Source: QZLE01 sp033852135
GTDB lineage: Bacteria > Pseudomonadota > Gammaproteobacteria > QZLD01
Length of the DNA stretch: 64,000 bases
Reading direction: 5' to 3'
Assembly: GCA_033852135.1 (NCBI GenBank)
Contig: JAWSVB010000006.1
Location: 1-64,000 of the forward strand
Shown: positions 52,655 through 62,396 of the stretch, piece after piece
Numbering within the stretch: position 1 is the first letter of the stretch
Layout: each line of letters begins with the position of its first letter
The notes under the pieces: generated by a model
Database searches by the model: none
What the model was told of the DNA's origin: nothing
What the model saw: the letters and a program-made list of their open reading frames with translations, nothing else
Made by a program: the position numbers and the translations under genes

Positions 52655-52670
52655 ACACTATATGTTGTGT
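52655..52670. promoter_or_regulatory. NrdR box upstream of nrdJa
   Basis: ACACTATATGTTGTGT matches the NrdR palindrome (acaCwAtATaTwGtgt) at 15 of 16 positions, 80 bases upstream of the start codon. NrdR represses ribonucleotide reductase genes when dATP is high. Confidence 0.75.
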
Positions 52671-52830
52671 TTGATGTGCAGTAATTATGGACTTTATTTT
52701 GAAAAATTCAAGTTCTCTTATATTGAGACACCACATTAAAAACCCAATAAAATCAAGTGTATAATTTTATATCGCCCCCATAAATTGCTAATTTTATTAG
52801 ATATATTATTTTTTACACTTTTATTACAAA

Positions 52831-52846
52831 ATACTAGATATAGTGT
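52831..52846. promoter_or_regulatory. Second NrdR-like box
   Basis: ATACTAGATATAGTGT matches the same consensus at 14 of 16 positions. It lies 176 bases beyond the first box, far from the usual tandem spacing of about 31 bases, so it could mark a second promoter or DNA looping. Confidence 0.5.
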
Positions 52847-52885
52847 CTGAATAAATGTGTATTTTACTAACCAAGCTGTGCATAA

Positions 52886-53207
52886 CCCCTGATACAGCAG
52901 TGGTTTGTGAATATTTCTGCCACGAATAAAGCAAATTGCACAATAATTTTACATAGTTGCTACTTTTGCGACAAAAGTCACAAATCACACCTCTAATATT
53001 TCACAGCAATATTTATTATCACCATATAGCAACTCCTTACTAGAATATGACATCACGATGATGTATTAGATATGATATTGTTAATCAGTTAGTTAAATAC
53101 CGAATATTATTCTAAGAGAAATTAGGTTAGGAAATATTTGGGTTAATAGCAGAAGATTATAAATGACTGCGAATTGCGGCCAAATAAGATAATTATGGTT
53201 AATAGCG
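52886..53207. other. Gene-free stretch between nrdJ control region and glmS terminator
   Basis: About 320 AT-rich bases. No frame with a recognisable product was seen. A small dyad (ACATCA-CGA-TGATGT) occurs near 53048. Confidence 0.35.
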
Positions 53208-53247
53208 AAAAAAGCCCTGGAATCTCTAAGATTCTAGGGCTTTTTTA
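53208..53247 (-). terminator. Rho-independent terminator of glmS
   Basis: AAAAAAGCCCTGGAATC and GATTCTAGGGCTTTTTT pair (one G-T) around TCTAA, ending in T-runs on both strands. It lies 40 bases after the glmS stop. Confidence 0.92.
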
Positions 53248-53285
53248 TAATCAGACTCGAATAATTACGATCGAAATAACAAGAA

Positions 53286-55115
53286 TTACTCGACAGTAAC
53301 GCTCTTAGCTAAGTTACGCGGCTGATCAACGTCAGTGCCTTTTAGAACAGCTACGTGATAAGAGAGCATCTGTAGTGGCAGAGTATAGACAATTGGGGAT
53401 ACTACATCGCTTACTGCAGGTATGTTCATAACTGTAGTTTGCTCATCTTCGTTGAACCCGGTGCCATCATCGGCAAAAACAACTAATTGTCCACCACGGG
53501 CTTTAACTTCCTGTAGGTTGGATTTTAGTTTTTCCAACAATTCATCATTAGGTGCAACTGTTATCACTGGCATACTCTCATCCACCAAAGCTAGTGGACC
53601 ATGCTTTAATTCTCCAGCAGGGTATGCCTCGGCATGGATGTAGGAGATCTCTTTTAATTTAAGAGCTCCTTCCATTGCAACTGGGTACATGGTGCCACGG
53701 CCAAGAAACAGTGAGTGATCTTTATCCGCAAACATCTCTGATAACTCTTTGATTGAAGCATCTAGTTTTAATACGTCATTAAGAACCTGGGGTAGATTGC
53801 ACAGTGCAGATACTATCTCTTGCTCTTCACCCTCGGTTAATCCATGATTTTTTGCCATAGATGTAACTAGAAGCAATAAAGCTGTCAGCTGCGTGGTAAA
53901 TGCCTTGGTTGATGCAACTCCAATCTCTGGACCAGCGTTTGTCATTAACACAAAATCTGACTCTCTAACTAGTGAGCTCTCTGGAACATTACATACACAA
54001 AGTGTCGCTAGATATCCGGTTTGTTTTGCTAAATTCAGCGCTGCAAGGGTATCTGCTGTCTCACCAGATTGAGAGATAGTTACAAACAATGTATTTGGTG
54101 ATACTACATGTGCTCGGTAGCGATATTCACTTGCTATCTCTACCTCGCATGGAATCTTGGCAATTGATTCAAACCAATATTTAGCTACACACCCAGCATG
54201 ATAACTTGTGCCACAAGCGATAATCCTTACCCTTTCTGCTTGAGCAAATTTTGCATCTGCTCCTGGGCCAAAGATATTTTCAAAAACTTTGGTATTACTA
54301 ATACGCCCCTCTAAGGTGTTACTGATAGAGGTTGGTTGTTCGTGAATCTCTTTCTGCATATAGTGGCGGAACTCGCCCTTTTCGGTAGCTGAAGCAGATA
54401 GACTCGAAGTTCTAATTTCTCTTTCAACTTTATTATTATCTACATCATATATATCAATTTTATCTTGGTATATATCAGCTACATCACCATCTTCGAGGAA
54501 GATAAATTTTTGGGTAACGGGAAGGAGGGCATTTACATCAGAAGCGATAAAGTTTTCCCCAATACCTATCCCAATCACTAAAGGACTTCCAAGGCGGGCG
54601 GCAACTATGTGGTTTGGCTCCTCTTTAGATATTACTCCAAAGGCATAAGCTCCTTCCAGTCTTGTTACTGATTTTCTCACAGCTTCTAACAGGCTTTCTT
54701 CTTCTTGGAAGTGTTTGTGCACCAGATTAACAATAACTTCGGTATCTGTTTGTGAAGGGAATGCATAAATATCAGAGCGTAACTCTTCACGCAGCTCTTC
54801 ATAATTCTCAATGATGCCATTATGCACCACTGACATATCTTGGCGCACCATGTGTGGGTGAGCATTGATCTCAGACGGTTCACCATGAGTTGCCCAACGG
54901 GTATGTGCGATCCCAGTTCCACCTTTTAATGGTTTTGCTTCAAGGCTATCTGCTAGAACTTGAACCTTACCTAAGGTACGGCAACGCTCAATATTTTCCC
55001 CTGTAACAATAGAAACTCCAGCTGAATCATATCCACGATACTCAAGCCTTCTTAACCCTTCTAACAGAATCTGCTCTACATCTCTTTGAGCTACTGCACC
55101 AACTATTCCACACAT
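53286..55115 (-). CDS. glmS: Glutamine-fructose-6-phosphate aminotransferase
   Basis: 609 residues. The N-terminal Ntn glutaminase begins MCGIVGAVAQRDVEQILLEGLRRLEYRGYDSAG with Cys2 as nucleophile. Two SIS sugar-isomerase domains follow (RIIACGTSYHAGCVAKYWFE, SGETADTLAALNLAKQ, STKAFTTQLTAL and LGRGTMYPVAMEGALKLKEISYIHAEAYPAGELKHGPLALV). It ends in the family-typical DVDQPRNLAKSVTVE. It makes glucosamine-6-phosphate for peptidoglycan and LPS. Downstream of glmU in the usual order. No glmS ribozyme is present. Confidence 0.98.
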   Translation of the reverse strand: MCGIVGAVAQRDVEQILLEGLRRLEYRGYDSAGVSIVTGENIERCRTLGKVQVLADSLEAKPLKGGTGIAHTRWATHGEPSEINAHPHMVRQDMSVVHNGIIENYEELREELRSDIYAFPSQTDTEVIVNLVHKHFQEEESLLEAVRKSVTRLEGAYAFGVISKEEPNHIVAARLGSPLVIGIGIGENFIASDVNALLPVTQKFIFLEDGDVADIYQDKIDIYDVDNNKVEREIRTSSLSASATEKGEFRHYMQKEIHEQPTSISNTLEGRISNTKVFENIFGPGADAKFAQAERVRIIACGTSYHAGCVAKYWFESIAKIPCEVEIASEYRYRAHVVSPNTLFVTISQSGETADTLAALNLAKQTGYLATLCVCNVPESSLVRESDFVLMTNAGPEIGVASTKAFTTQLTALLLLVTSMAKNHGLTEGEEQEIVSALCNLPQVLNDVLKLDASIKELSEMFADKDHSLFLGRGTMYPVAMEGALKLKEISYIHAEAYPAGELKHGPLALVDESMPVITVAPNDELLEKLKSNLQEVKARGGQLVVFADDGTGFNEDEQTTVMNIPAVSDVVSPIVYTLPLQMLSYHVAVLKGTDVDQPRNLAKSVTVE

Positions 55116-55145
55116 GTTTTTTTACCTTTTTACTTTTTAAATATT

Positions 55146-55234
55146 AAGATCCCTGAGCGTAGCCGAAGGGCTCAGAAACCTTATTTTTATGATTTTTTGA
55201 CCCTTCGGCTACGCTCAGGGATCTTGATAATCAT
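55146..55234. repeat. Inverted pair of CCCTTCGGCTACGCTCAGGG repeats (copies 3 and 4)
   Basis: Perfect 25-bp arms at 55146-55170 and 55201-55225 face each other across 30 bases between glmU and glmS. The right-hand copy also has its own local stem, ATGATT (55189-55194) and AATCAT (55229-55234). The full cruciform could stabilise mRNA or reduce read-through into glmS. Confidence 0.85.
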
Positions 55235-55280
55235 TTATACTCTTTATTCCCGTTCAAAGACTCTGCCTTGGAATGCATAC

Positions 55281-56645
55281 CTATCTCTTATTTGGCTTCG
55301 GCCAATTTTTATAACTCTTTTGCGGAGATCTTGTGATCGCCAGAGAACCGGCAGGAACTGTTTTTGTGATGGTTGCGCCAGCAGCTACTGTCGCACCCGA
55401 CTCCACAGTTACCGGAGCAACCAATTGAGTATCAGATCCGATAAACACATCATCACCAATAATAGTCTTAGATTTATTCACACCATCATAATTACAGGTG
55501 ATAGTTCCAGCACCAATGTTTGATTTTGTTCCGATCTCAGCGTCACCAATATAAGCCAGGTGGTTAGCCTTTGATCCGTTACCAATAATCGATTTTTTCA
55601 CTTCAACAAAGTTACCAATATGTACTTCATCTTTCAATTGAGCATCAGGACGTAATCTTGCAAATGGTCCAATTTTACAACCATTTCCAACCACCGCATT
55701 ATCAATAACACTATTAGCATTGATCTGGGTGTTATCACCAATAGTAGCATCTTTAATTATGCAGTTTGGTCCAATTGTTACGCCAGATCCAAGCTTTACC
55801 TTACCTTCAATAATACAGTTGATATCAATCGAGCTATCATTGCCAAACTCAATCTCACCCCTTATATCAAAACGAGTAGGATCTAAAAGATACAATCCAT
55901 CTCTCAACAGTTGATTAGCTTTATCTTGTTGAAAAATTCTCTCTAATTGCGATAGCTGTAACTTATCGTTAACTCCAGTTACCTCTGCTTCACTCTCTGG
56001 ATTTACAGCGTTAACTTTTACGCCTTCAGCAACAGCCATCTCGATAATATCTGTTAGGTAATATTCACCTTGAGCATTATCGTTATTAAGATTATTTAAC
56101 CATTTCTCTAGCTGCTGTTTGCCAACACTCATTAGCCCAGTATTAACTTCGTTAATACATTTTTCAGCTGCGTTAGCATCTTTCTCTTCAACAATTTTCA
56201 TAACCGGACCATCCGATCCATCACGAACTATACGACCATAACCACGGGGGTTGGAGATATTTACTGTTAATAGGCCGACATTATTACCTTCACTTGCTAG
56301 CATGAGGCGGGTTAGAGTTTCACTGGTTATAAGTGGTACATCACCATAAAGAATTAGAGCTGTATCTTGCTCATCTAACAACGGAAGTGCGCGCGCAACT
56401 GCATCACCAGTACCAAGAAGCTGAGTTTGCTCGGCCCATGCTACATCAAGATCACTTAGGCTTGCTTTTACTTTATCGCCACCATGACCATATACAACTA
56501 CAACCTTATTTGGATTCAAATTATTTGCAGCAGCAATAACGTGTTTAACCATAGGTTTCCCAGCAATTGGGTGCAGAACCTTGGGTAAATCCGATTTCAT
56601 TCTTTTACCCATACCAGCTGCTAATATAACTACACTTAAACCCAT
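55281..56645 (-). CDS. glmU: Bifunctional GlmU: GlcN-1-P acetyltransferase/GlcNAc-1-P uridyltransferase
   Basis: 454 residues. The N-terminal nucleotidyltransferase has VVILAAGMGKRMKSDLPKVLHPIAGKPMVKHVI and the LLGTGDAVARAL and ILYGDVPLI motifs. The C-terminal left-handed beta-helix hexapeptide region (about 250-440) includes FARLRPDAQLKDEVHIGNFVEVKKS, HLAYIGDAEIG and NIGAGTITCNYDGVNKSKTIIGD. It makes UDP-GlcNAc. It follows the ATP synthase operon after a terminator, so it is probably transcribed separately. Confidence 0.98.
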   Translation of the reverse strand: MGLSVVILAAGMGKRMKSDLPKVLHPIAGKPMVKHVIAAANNLNPNKVVVVYGHGGDKVKASLSDLDVAWAEQTQLLGTGDAVARALPLLDEQDTALILYGDVPLITSETLTRLMLASEGNNVGLLTVNISNPRGYGRIVRDGSDGPVMKIVEEKDANAAEKCINEVNTGLMSVGKQQLEKWLNNLNNDNAQGEYYLTDIIEMAVAEGVKVNAVNPESEAEVTGVNDKLQLSQLERIFQQDKANQLLRDGLYLLDPTRFDIRGEIEFGNDSSIDINCIIEGKVKLGSGVTIGPNCIIKDATIGDNTQINANSVIDNAVVGNGCKIGPFARLRPDAQLKDEVHIGNFVEVKKSIIGNGSKANHLAYIGDAEIGTKSNIGAGTITCNYDGVNKSKTIIGDDVFIGSDTQLVAPVTVESGATVAAGATITKTVPAGSLAITRSPQKSYKNWPKPNKR

Positions 56646-56881
56646 TTTATCTCCCTTACATTAACCAAATTCCAACTAGTTGATTTCTTGGCTCTTATTA
56701 ATACTCTTGCCAATAAAAGCAAGGACATATCTAATACGTCGATAATTACAAAAATATGAACAAGAAAAAAGATAATAATAAACTTAAAATAAGTTGGATG
56801 CGAGATAATATGGGGAAATAAATGATTGTTTAAAAATGAATACAGGTCACATTAATTTGTTTTTAAAAACTTAGCGCAAAC

Positions 56882-56905
56882 AAAAAGGAGCCAAGGCTCC
56901 TTTTT
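56882..56905 (-). terminator. Terminator of the ATP synthase operon
   Basis: AAAAAGGAGCC and GGCTCCTTTTT pair around AA, with T-runs, 55 bases after the atpC stop. On its 3' side lies the hairpin described next. Confidence 0.9.
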
Positions 56906-56909
56906 CCTG

Positions 56910-56931
56910 GATACCGGCCTTAGCCGGTATC
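56910..56931. repeat. REP-like hairpin GATACCGGC/GCCGGTATC
   Basis: A perfect 9-bp stem with a CTTA loop, followed by GCCGCTGGCGC near 56941. It is the same class as the CCGCCTTCGCCGGTATGAC element downstream of mreB. Confidence 0.7.
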
Positions 56932-56959
56932 ACGTATAAACGCCGCTGGCGCTAATACG

Positions 56960-57391
56960 CTAGTTTTTATGTGCTCTGCGCATACGCTGAAGCATCTGGA
57001 TCTGAGCTGACGCTTCTGCAAGAGCTGTTCTTGCTTTAGCATAATCAGTACCCATTTTACGCGCTGGATCAGCTAATGTAGATTTAGCTCTTTCCTGTGC
57101 TTCATGGGCAGCCTTTTCATCTAGATCATCAGCTCTAACTACTGTATCTGCTAAAACGGTGATCATATTTGGCTGCACTTCTACCATTCCACCAGAAACA
57201 AAGAATGATTCTTCACTCTTCCCTTCATCGTTAATAACACGTACAGAACCAGGAATCAGTCTAGCAATCAAAGGAGCATGGCGTGGCAGAATCCCAAGCT
57301 CTCCGCCTTGTGAGCGAACAACTACAAATTCTGCTGTTCCGGAGAAGATATTCTCTTCTGCTGCTACTATTTCTACCTGCATCGTTGCCAT
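56960..57391 (-). CDS. atpC: F1 ATP synthase epsilon subunit
   Basis: 143 residues. Beta-sandwich domain with QVEIVAAEENIFSGTAEFVVVRSQGGELGILPRHAPLIARL and GGMVEVQPNMITVLADT; the C-terminal helical hairpin regulates ATP hydrolysis. Last gene of the atp operon. Confidence 0.97.
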   Translation of the reverse strand: MATMQVEIVAAEENIFSGTAEFVVVRSQGGELGILPRHAPLIARLIPGSVRVINDEGKSEESFFVSGGMVEVQPNMITVLADTVVRADDLDEKAAHEAQERAKSTLADPARKMGTDYAKARTALAEASAQIQMLQRMRRAHKN

Positions 57392-57447
57392 AAGCTACTC
57401 ACTTCCTCACTTACCTATCAGTTATAGGTGATAGGGGTTATAGGTGG

Positions 57448-58824
57448 TTATAGGGTTTTTGCCTTTTCTATAGCTTCGTCTATAGAACCAACCATATAGA
57501 AAGCCTGCTCTGGTAGATCATCATAATCTCCATTTACAATCCCTTGGAACCCATACAGTGTTTCTTTCAGTGATACGAACTTACCAGGAGATCCGGTAAA
57601 TACCTCTGCAACGAAGAATGGCTGTGATAAGAATCTTTGAATCTTTCTAGCTCTAAATACAGTTTGCTTATCTTCATCAGATAGCTCATCCATACCAAGA
57701 ATAGCGATGATATCTTTCAGCTCTTTATAACGCTGCAGCATACCCTGAACTGCGCGTGCAGTATCATAATGCTCTTGACCAACTACTAGTGGATCAAGCT
57801 GACGTGATGTTGAATCCAGTGGATCAACCGCAGGATAGATACCTAGCTCAGCAATATTACGTGAAAGTACAACTGTAGCATCCAAGTGAGCAAATGTTGT
57901 TGCAGGTGATGGATCTGTCAAGTCATCCGCAGGTACATATACCGCCTGAATAGATGTGATCGATCCAGTCTTAGTAGATGTAATACGCTCCTGTAGAGCA
58001 CCCATCTCTTCCGCTAGAGTTGGCTGGTAACCTACCGCTGATGGCATACGGCCAAGTAGCGCAGATACCTCTGTTCCAGCAAGTGTATAACGATAGATGT
58101 TATCGATGAATAGTAGTACGTCACGACCCTCTTCACGGAAATATTCCGCCATGGTCAAACCACTCAAAGCAACACGAAGTCTGTTTCCTGGAGGCTCATT
58201 CATCTGACCATATACTAGTGATACTTTATCGATAACATTTGAATCTGTCATCTCATGGTAGAAGTCATTACCCTCACGAGTACGCTCACCAACACCAGCA
58301 AATACAGAGTATCCACTATGCTCAGTCGCGATGTTGCGGATAAGTTCCATCATGTTTACGGTCTTACCAACACCAGCACCACCAAACAGACCAACTTTAC
58401 CACCCTTAGCAAACGGGCACATAAGATCGATAACCTTAATACCAGTTTCTAGCAGCTCAGTTGTTGAAGCTTGATCTTCATACGAAGGAGCTTCTCTATG
58501 AATCGACCAGCGCTCTTCTTCGCCAATGTCACCTTTTTCATCGATTGGAGTTCCAAGAACATCCATAATACGACCTAGCGTTTTCTGACCTACAGGTACC
58601 TGAATTGGCTTACCAGTATTGTTGGTAGCCAAGCCTCTTTGTAGGCCATCAGTTGTACCCATTGCGATAGTTCTTACAACACCGTCACCAATTTGCTGTT
58701 GAACCTCAAGGGTCAGATTGTTATCTTCAACAATCAGGGCATCATAAACTTTAGGTACGTTGTCTCTTGGAAACTCTACGTCAACAACCGCACCAATAAT
58801 CTGAACTATTTTTCCTGAACTCAT
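57448..58824 (-). CDS. atpD: F1 ATP synthase beta subunit
   Basis: 458 residues. Walker A GLFGGAGVGKTVNMMELI (about 147), catalytic Glu in GVGERTREGNDFYHEM, Walker B VLLFIDNIYRYTLAG and signature PAVDPLDSTSRQLDP. It carries the catalytic sites. The 56 bases before atpC contain several short TATAGG(T/G) repeats. Confidence 0.98.
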   Translation of the reverse strand: MSSGKIVQIIGAVVDVEFPRDNVPKVYDALIVEDNNLTLEVQQQIGDGVVRTIAMGTTDGLQRGLATNNTGKPIQVPVGQKTLGRIMDVLGTPIDEKGDIGEEERWSIHREAPSYEDQASTTELLETGIKVIDLMCPFAKGGKVGLFGGAGVGKTVNMMELIRNIATEHSGYSVFAGVGERTREGNDFYHEMTDSNVIDKVSLVYGQMNEPPGNRLRVALSGLTMAEYFREEGRDVLLFIDNIYRYTLAGTEVSALLGRMPSAVGYQPTLAEEMGALQERITSTKTGSITSIQAVYVPADDLTDPSPATTFAHLDATVVLSRNIAELGIYPAVDPLDSTSRQLDPLVVGQEHYDTARAVQGMLQRYKELKDIIAILGMDELSDEDKQTVFRARKIQRFLSQPFFVAEVFTGSPGKFVSLKETLYGFQGIVNGDYDDLPEQAFYMVGSIDEAIEKAKTL

Positions 58825-58861
58825 CTGCTAAGTCCTCTATATACTCAATTTCGCAGCTGGC

Positions 58862-59722
58862 CTAAACGGCCGCCGCACCACCGACAATCTCTGCAATCTC
58901 TTGTGTAATTGCTGCTTGTCGCGCTTTGTTATAAATAAGCTGAAGATCGTTGATAATATCGCCAGCATTATCAGAAGCACTCTTCATCGCAACCATTCTG
59001 GCACTTTGCTCACAAGCGGCATTTTCAACCACACACTGGTAAACAAGAGATTCGATATATCTACATAGTAGATATTCCAAAACATCTTCTGCACTTGGCT
59101 CAAACTCATATTCCCATGGATAACTTCTGATCTCTTCCTCATCAGGAACCAATGGTAAAATAGTTTCTAGAGTTGGAGCCTGGGTCATTGTGTTTTCGAA
59201 TCTATTGTATGCAATAACCAACTTATCGATTGTGCCGTCACGATATTGATCAAGCATCACCTTGACAATACCAATCAGCTGCTCAACCGTAGGCTTATCA
59301 CCTATCTGAGCAGTGTGGGAAACCACATTTGCATTGATACTATTAAAGAATCCAGACGCCTTGCTACCAATAGTACAGATCTGATTATCTATACCTTCAG
59401 CATCAGCTGCTTCCATATCTTTAACTATTGCTTTAAATAGATTGTTGTTCAGACCACCACAAAGGCCACGATCAGAACTGACAACGATGTAACCAACCTT
59501 TTTAATCTCTCTCTCTTGGAGAAATGGATTAGTTATTTTGATCTCTGCCTGTGCCAAATGCCCAATAACATCTCTGATCTTATAGGCATATGGTCGAGCT
59601 GCATTCATTCGATTCTGAGCTGAACGCATCTTACTTGCAGCAACCATCTCCATTGCTCTAGTGATCTTTTGTGTACTTTGTACACTACCGATCTTGGTGC
59701 GTATCTCTTTTGCGCCTGCCAC
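58862..59722 (-). CDS. atpG: F1 ATP synthase gamma subunit
   Basis: 286 residues. Starts MAGAKEIRTKIGSVQSTQKITRAMEMVAASKM and ends with the conserved AMKSASDNAGDIINDLQLIYNKARQAAITQEIAEIVGGAAA. It is the central rotor shaft coupling c-ring rotation to catalysis. Confidence 0.98.
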   Translation of the reverse strand: MAGAKEIRTKIGSVQSTQKITRAMEMVAASKMRSAQNRMNAARPYAYKIRDVIGHLAQAEIKITNPFLQEREIKKVGYIVVSSDRGLCGGLNNNLFKAIVKDMEAADAEGIDNQICTIGSKASGFFNSINANVVSHTAQIGDKPTVEQLIGIVKVMLDQYRDGTIDKLVIAYNRFENTMTQAPTLETILPLVPDEEEIRSYPWEYEFEPSAEDVLEYLLCRYIESLVYQCVVENAACEQSARMVAMKSASDNAGDIINDLQLIYNKARQAAITQEIAEIVGGAAAV

Positions 59723-59740
59723 GATTATGCTCCCGGTTAA

Positions 59741-61279
59741 TTAAGGACGTGTAGCAACGTAATCATCAGTGATCTTCTTAAACGACTCTTTAATTTCATC
59801 GTTATAATCACCGCTAGCGTTGATCTCCTTAATCAGGTCTGGGTTGTTATCCTTAAAGTACTGGTGTAAGCCAGCCTCAAATGGAATCACCTCTTCAACT
59901 TCAATACTATCGAAGTAACCCTCTTCAACCGCATAAAGCGATAGACCCATTAAAGCAACACTCAGTGGAGAATACTGCTTCTGCTTCATCAACTCAGTAA
60001 TTCTTCTACCACGTTCTAGTTGTGCTCTAGTTGTATCATCTAGATCAGATGCAAACTGAGCAAACGCCGCAAGTTCACGATACTGAGCTAGTGCAAGACG
60101 AACACCACCACCAAGCTTTTTAATCATCTTGGTTTGCGCAGCACCACCAACACGTGATACCGAAATACCTGGATCAATCGCTGGGCGAACACCAGAGTTA
60201 AATAGATCGGTTTGCAGATAGATCTGACCATCTGTAATCGAAATTACGTTGGTAGGTACGAAAGCAGATACGTCACCAGCCTGGGTTTCGATAACCGGTA
60301 GGGCGGTAAGTGATCCTGTTTTGCCTTTTACTTTGCCGTCTGTAATCTTCTCTACATATTCTGCGTTAATTCGCGCAGCACGCTCAAGAAGTCTTGAGTG
60401 AAGGTAGAATACATCCCCTGGATACGCTTCACGACCTGGAGGACGACGAAGTAGTAGGGAAATTTGACGATATGCCCAAGCCTGTTTGGTCAGATCATCA
60501 TATACAATTAATGCATCTTCACCGATATCGCGGAAGTATTCTCCCATCGCACAACCAGAATAAGGCGCAATGTACTGTTCAGCAGCAGAAGCACTAGCGG
60601 TCGCAGCAACGATAATGGTGTGATCCATCGCGCCATGCTCTTCTAGCTTTCTTACTACCGCAGCGATAGATGAAGCCTTCTGACCAATCGCTACATAGAT
60701 ACATTTAACACCAGTATCTTTTTGATTGATGATCGCATCAATAGCAACAGCGGTTTTACCTGTCTGTCTATCACCAATAATCAACTCACGCTGACCACGC
60801 CCAATCGGTACCATTGAGTCAATTGACTTAAGACCTGTTTGAACTGGTTGATCAACCGATTGACGAGCAATTACACCAGGAGCAACTTTTTCAATTGGTG
60901 ACATCTCAGAAAATTTGATATCGCCTTTACCGTCAATTGCATTACCAAGTGAATCAACAACTCTTCCAAGTAGTGCTTCACCAACTGGTACCTCAAGAAT
61001 CTTTCCGGTACATTTTACCGAATCGCCTTCTGAGATAGATTTGTAATCACCCAAGATAACCGCACCAACGGTATCTTGCTCCAAGTTCAATGCCAGCCCA
61101 AATTTATCATTTGGAAACTCTAACATCTCACCTTGCATTGCTGACTCAAGGCCGTGTATTTGCGCAATACCATCGGTCAATGTAACAACCGTACCTTCTG
61201 TACTTGATTCGGCTGCAGGACTGAAGTTTTCAATCCTCTTTTTGATAATTTCGCTAATTTCTGAAGGGTTCAGATGCAT
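59741..61279 (-). CDS. atpA: F1 ATP synthase alpha subunit
   Basis: 512 residues. Walker A GDRQTGKTAVAIDAI (about 170), DALIVYDDLTKQAWAYRQISLLLRRPPGREAYPGDVFYLHSRLLERAA and the signature RPAIDPGISVSRVGGAAQ. Regulatory nucleotide-binding subunit of F1. Confidence 0.98.
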   Translation of the reverse strand: MHLNPSEISEIIKKRIENFSPAAESSTEGTVVTLTDGIAQIHGLESAMQGEMLEFPNDKFGLALNLEQDTVGAVILGDYKSISEGDSVKCTGKILEVPVGEALLGRVVDSLGNAIDGKGDIKFSEMSPIEKVAPGVIARQSVDQPVQTGLKSIDSMVPIGRGQRELIIGDRQTGKTAVAIDAIINQKDTGVKCIYVAIGQKASSIAAVVRKLEEHGAMDHTIIVAATASASAAEQYIAPYSGCAMGEYFRDIGEDALIVYDDLTKQAWAYRQISLLLRRPPGREAYPGDVFYLHSRLLERAARINAEYVEKITDGKVKGKTGSLTALPVIETQAGDVSAFVPTNVISITDGQIYLQTDLFNSGVRPAIDPGISVSRVGGAAQTKMIKKLGGGVRLALAQYRELAAFAQFASDLDDTTRAQLERGRRITELMKQKQYSPLSVALMGLSLYAVEEGYFDSIEVEEVIPFEAGLHQYFKDNNPDLIKEINASGDYNDEIKESFKKITDDYVATRP

Positions 61280-61292
61280 CTTATAATTCCTC

Positions 61293-61835
61293 TTAGCAAC
61301 TTAACTGTGAAGCCAGTTTTTTTAGCTTTCCAGTCACGGAGCCATCGATGACCAGATCTCCTGCGCGCAGAATAGCTCCGCCAAGCAGGGTTTCATCAGT
61401 CTCACACTCTAAACTAACTTTACGATCAAGCTTTAATATCAATGCTTTTATAAGGCTCTCTTGTTGAGAGTCTGTTAGATCAGAAGCGGAGGTAACCTTA
61501 ACTGTAATGGTTTTCTCTTGTTCTGCCCTAAGGTCTTCATAAAAGGATCGAATCTCACTGATAACGCTAAGTCTGTCAAAATTGGTGAGTATCTTGATGA
61601 GATTTTTAGATTGTTCGGTCAGTGATACAGCTGTCGCACAAGCTTCCACAACAATCTGTGCAAGCTCATCACGATCAATCTTTGGACTTTCAATTACCGC
61701 TACCATTTGTGTATCGGTGGTAACCATTTCCAAAGCTTGGAGTATATCTGACCACTGCTGAAACTCTCCTGATTCAAGAGCTATCTCGAAGATGGCCCTT
61801 GAATAAGGGCGAGCAATACCAGCTGTTATTACCAT
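61293..61835 (-). CDS. atpH: F1 ATP synthase delta subunit
   Basis: 180 residues. IARPYSRAIFEIALESGEFQQW at the start and the C-terminal signature LIKALILKLDRKVSLECETDETLLGGAILRAGDLVIDGSVTGKLKKL. It joins the peripheral stalk to F1. Confidence 0.97.
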   Translation of the reverse strand: MVITAGIARPYSRAIFEIALESGEFQQWSDILQALEMVTTDTQMVAVIESPKIDRDELAQIVVEACATAVSLTEQSKNLIKILTNFDRLSVISEIRSFYEDLRAEQEKTITVKVTSASDLTDSQQESLIKALILKLDRKVSLECETDETLLGGAILRAGDLVIDGSVTGKLKKLASQLSC

Positions 61836-61847
61836 AGTAGTTTGCCC

Positions 61848-62318
61848 TTATATCTGGGTAGCCAGATCATCCAACATCTGCTCATGATCTTTTGCAGAGA
61901 TCTCTCTTGCGATAATCCTCTCTGCGCCAGCCAATGCAAGTTGGGATACCTGCTCCTGAAGTTTTTCTTGAGCCTGTTTAATTTCATGCTCAATTTGTGC
62001 TTCAGTTGTGGCTATGATCTTTTCACCCTCAACTCGAGCAGCTTCTTTAGATTCAGCTACGATTTCAGCGCTTCTTTTATTTGCCTGTTCAAGAACTTCT
62101 GCTGCTTCAAGTTTTGCTTCTTTAAGCATCTCAGCAACTTTATCCTGAACATTCTTGAGCTCAACCTCACTCTTCTCTGCTGCTTCAAGACCACTTGCTA
62201 TCTTCTTACGACGTTCTTCCATCGCGTCAAATAACGGTGGCCAAATCCACTTAACAGTTATGATCACGAGAATCATAAACGAGATGGTTTGCCCTATAAG
62301 CGTAATATTAATTTCCAC
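61848..62318 (-). CDS. atpF: Fo ATP synthase b subunit
   Basis: 156 residues. One N-terminal TM helix (about 4-26, ITLIGQTISFMILVIITVKWIWPPLFDAM), then a long charged coiled coil. It forms the dimeric peripheral stalk. Confidence 0.97.
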   Translation of the reverse strand: MEINITLIGQTISFMILVIITVKWIWPPLFDAMEERRKKIASGLEAAEKSEVELKNVQDKVAEMLKEAKLEAAEVLEQANKRSAEIVAESKEAARVEGEKIIATTEAQIEHEIKQAQEKLQEQVSQLALAGAERIIAREISAKDHEQMLDDLATQI

Positions 62319-62396
62319 TGATAAGTCCCCTTGTGTACCAAGGTTAATCTATTTACGTCTATATACTTCTATTGATTAAAACAATAAAAAGTACGA

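Noticed and set aside
52576..53207. A cobalamin riboswitch upstream of the B12-dependent nrdJ
   Set aside because: No conserved B12-box (GCCACTG-like) was found in the leader; NrdR and DnaA boxes explain regulation better.
53286..55280. A glmS ribozyme ahead of glmS
   Set aside because: The short glmU-glmS gap contains only the inverted repeat pair; the ribozyme's core pseudoknot is not there, and gammaproteobacteria usually use sRNA control instead.
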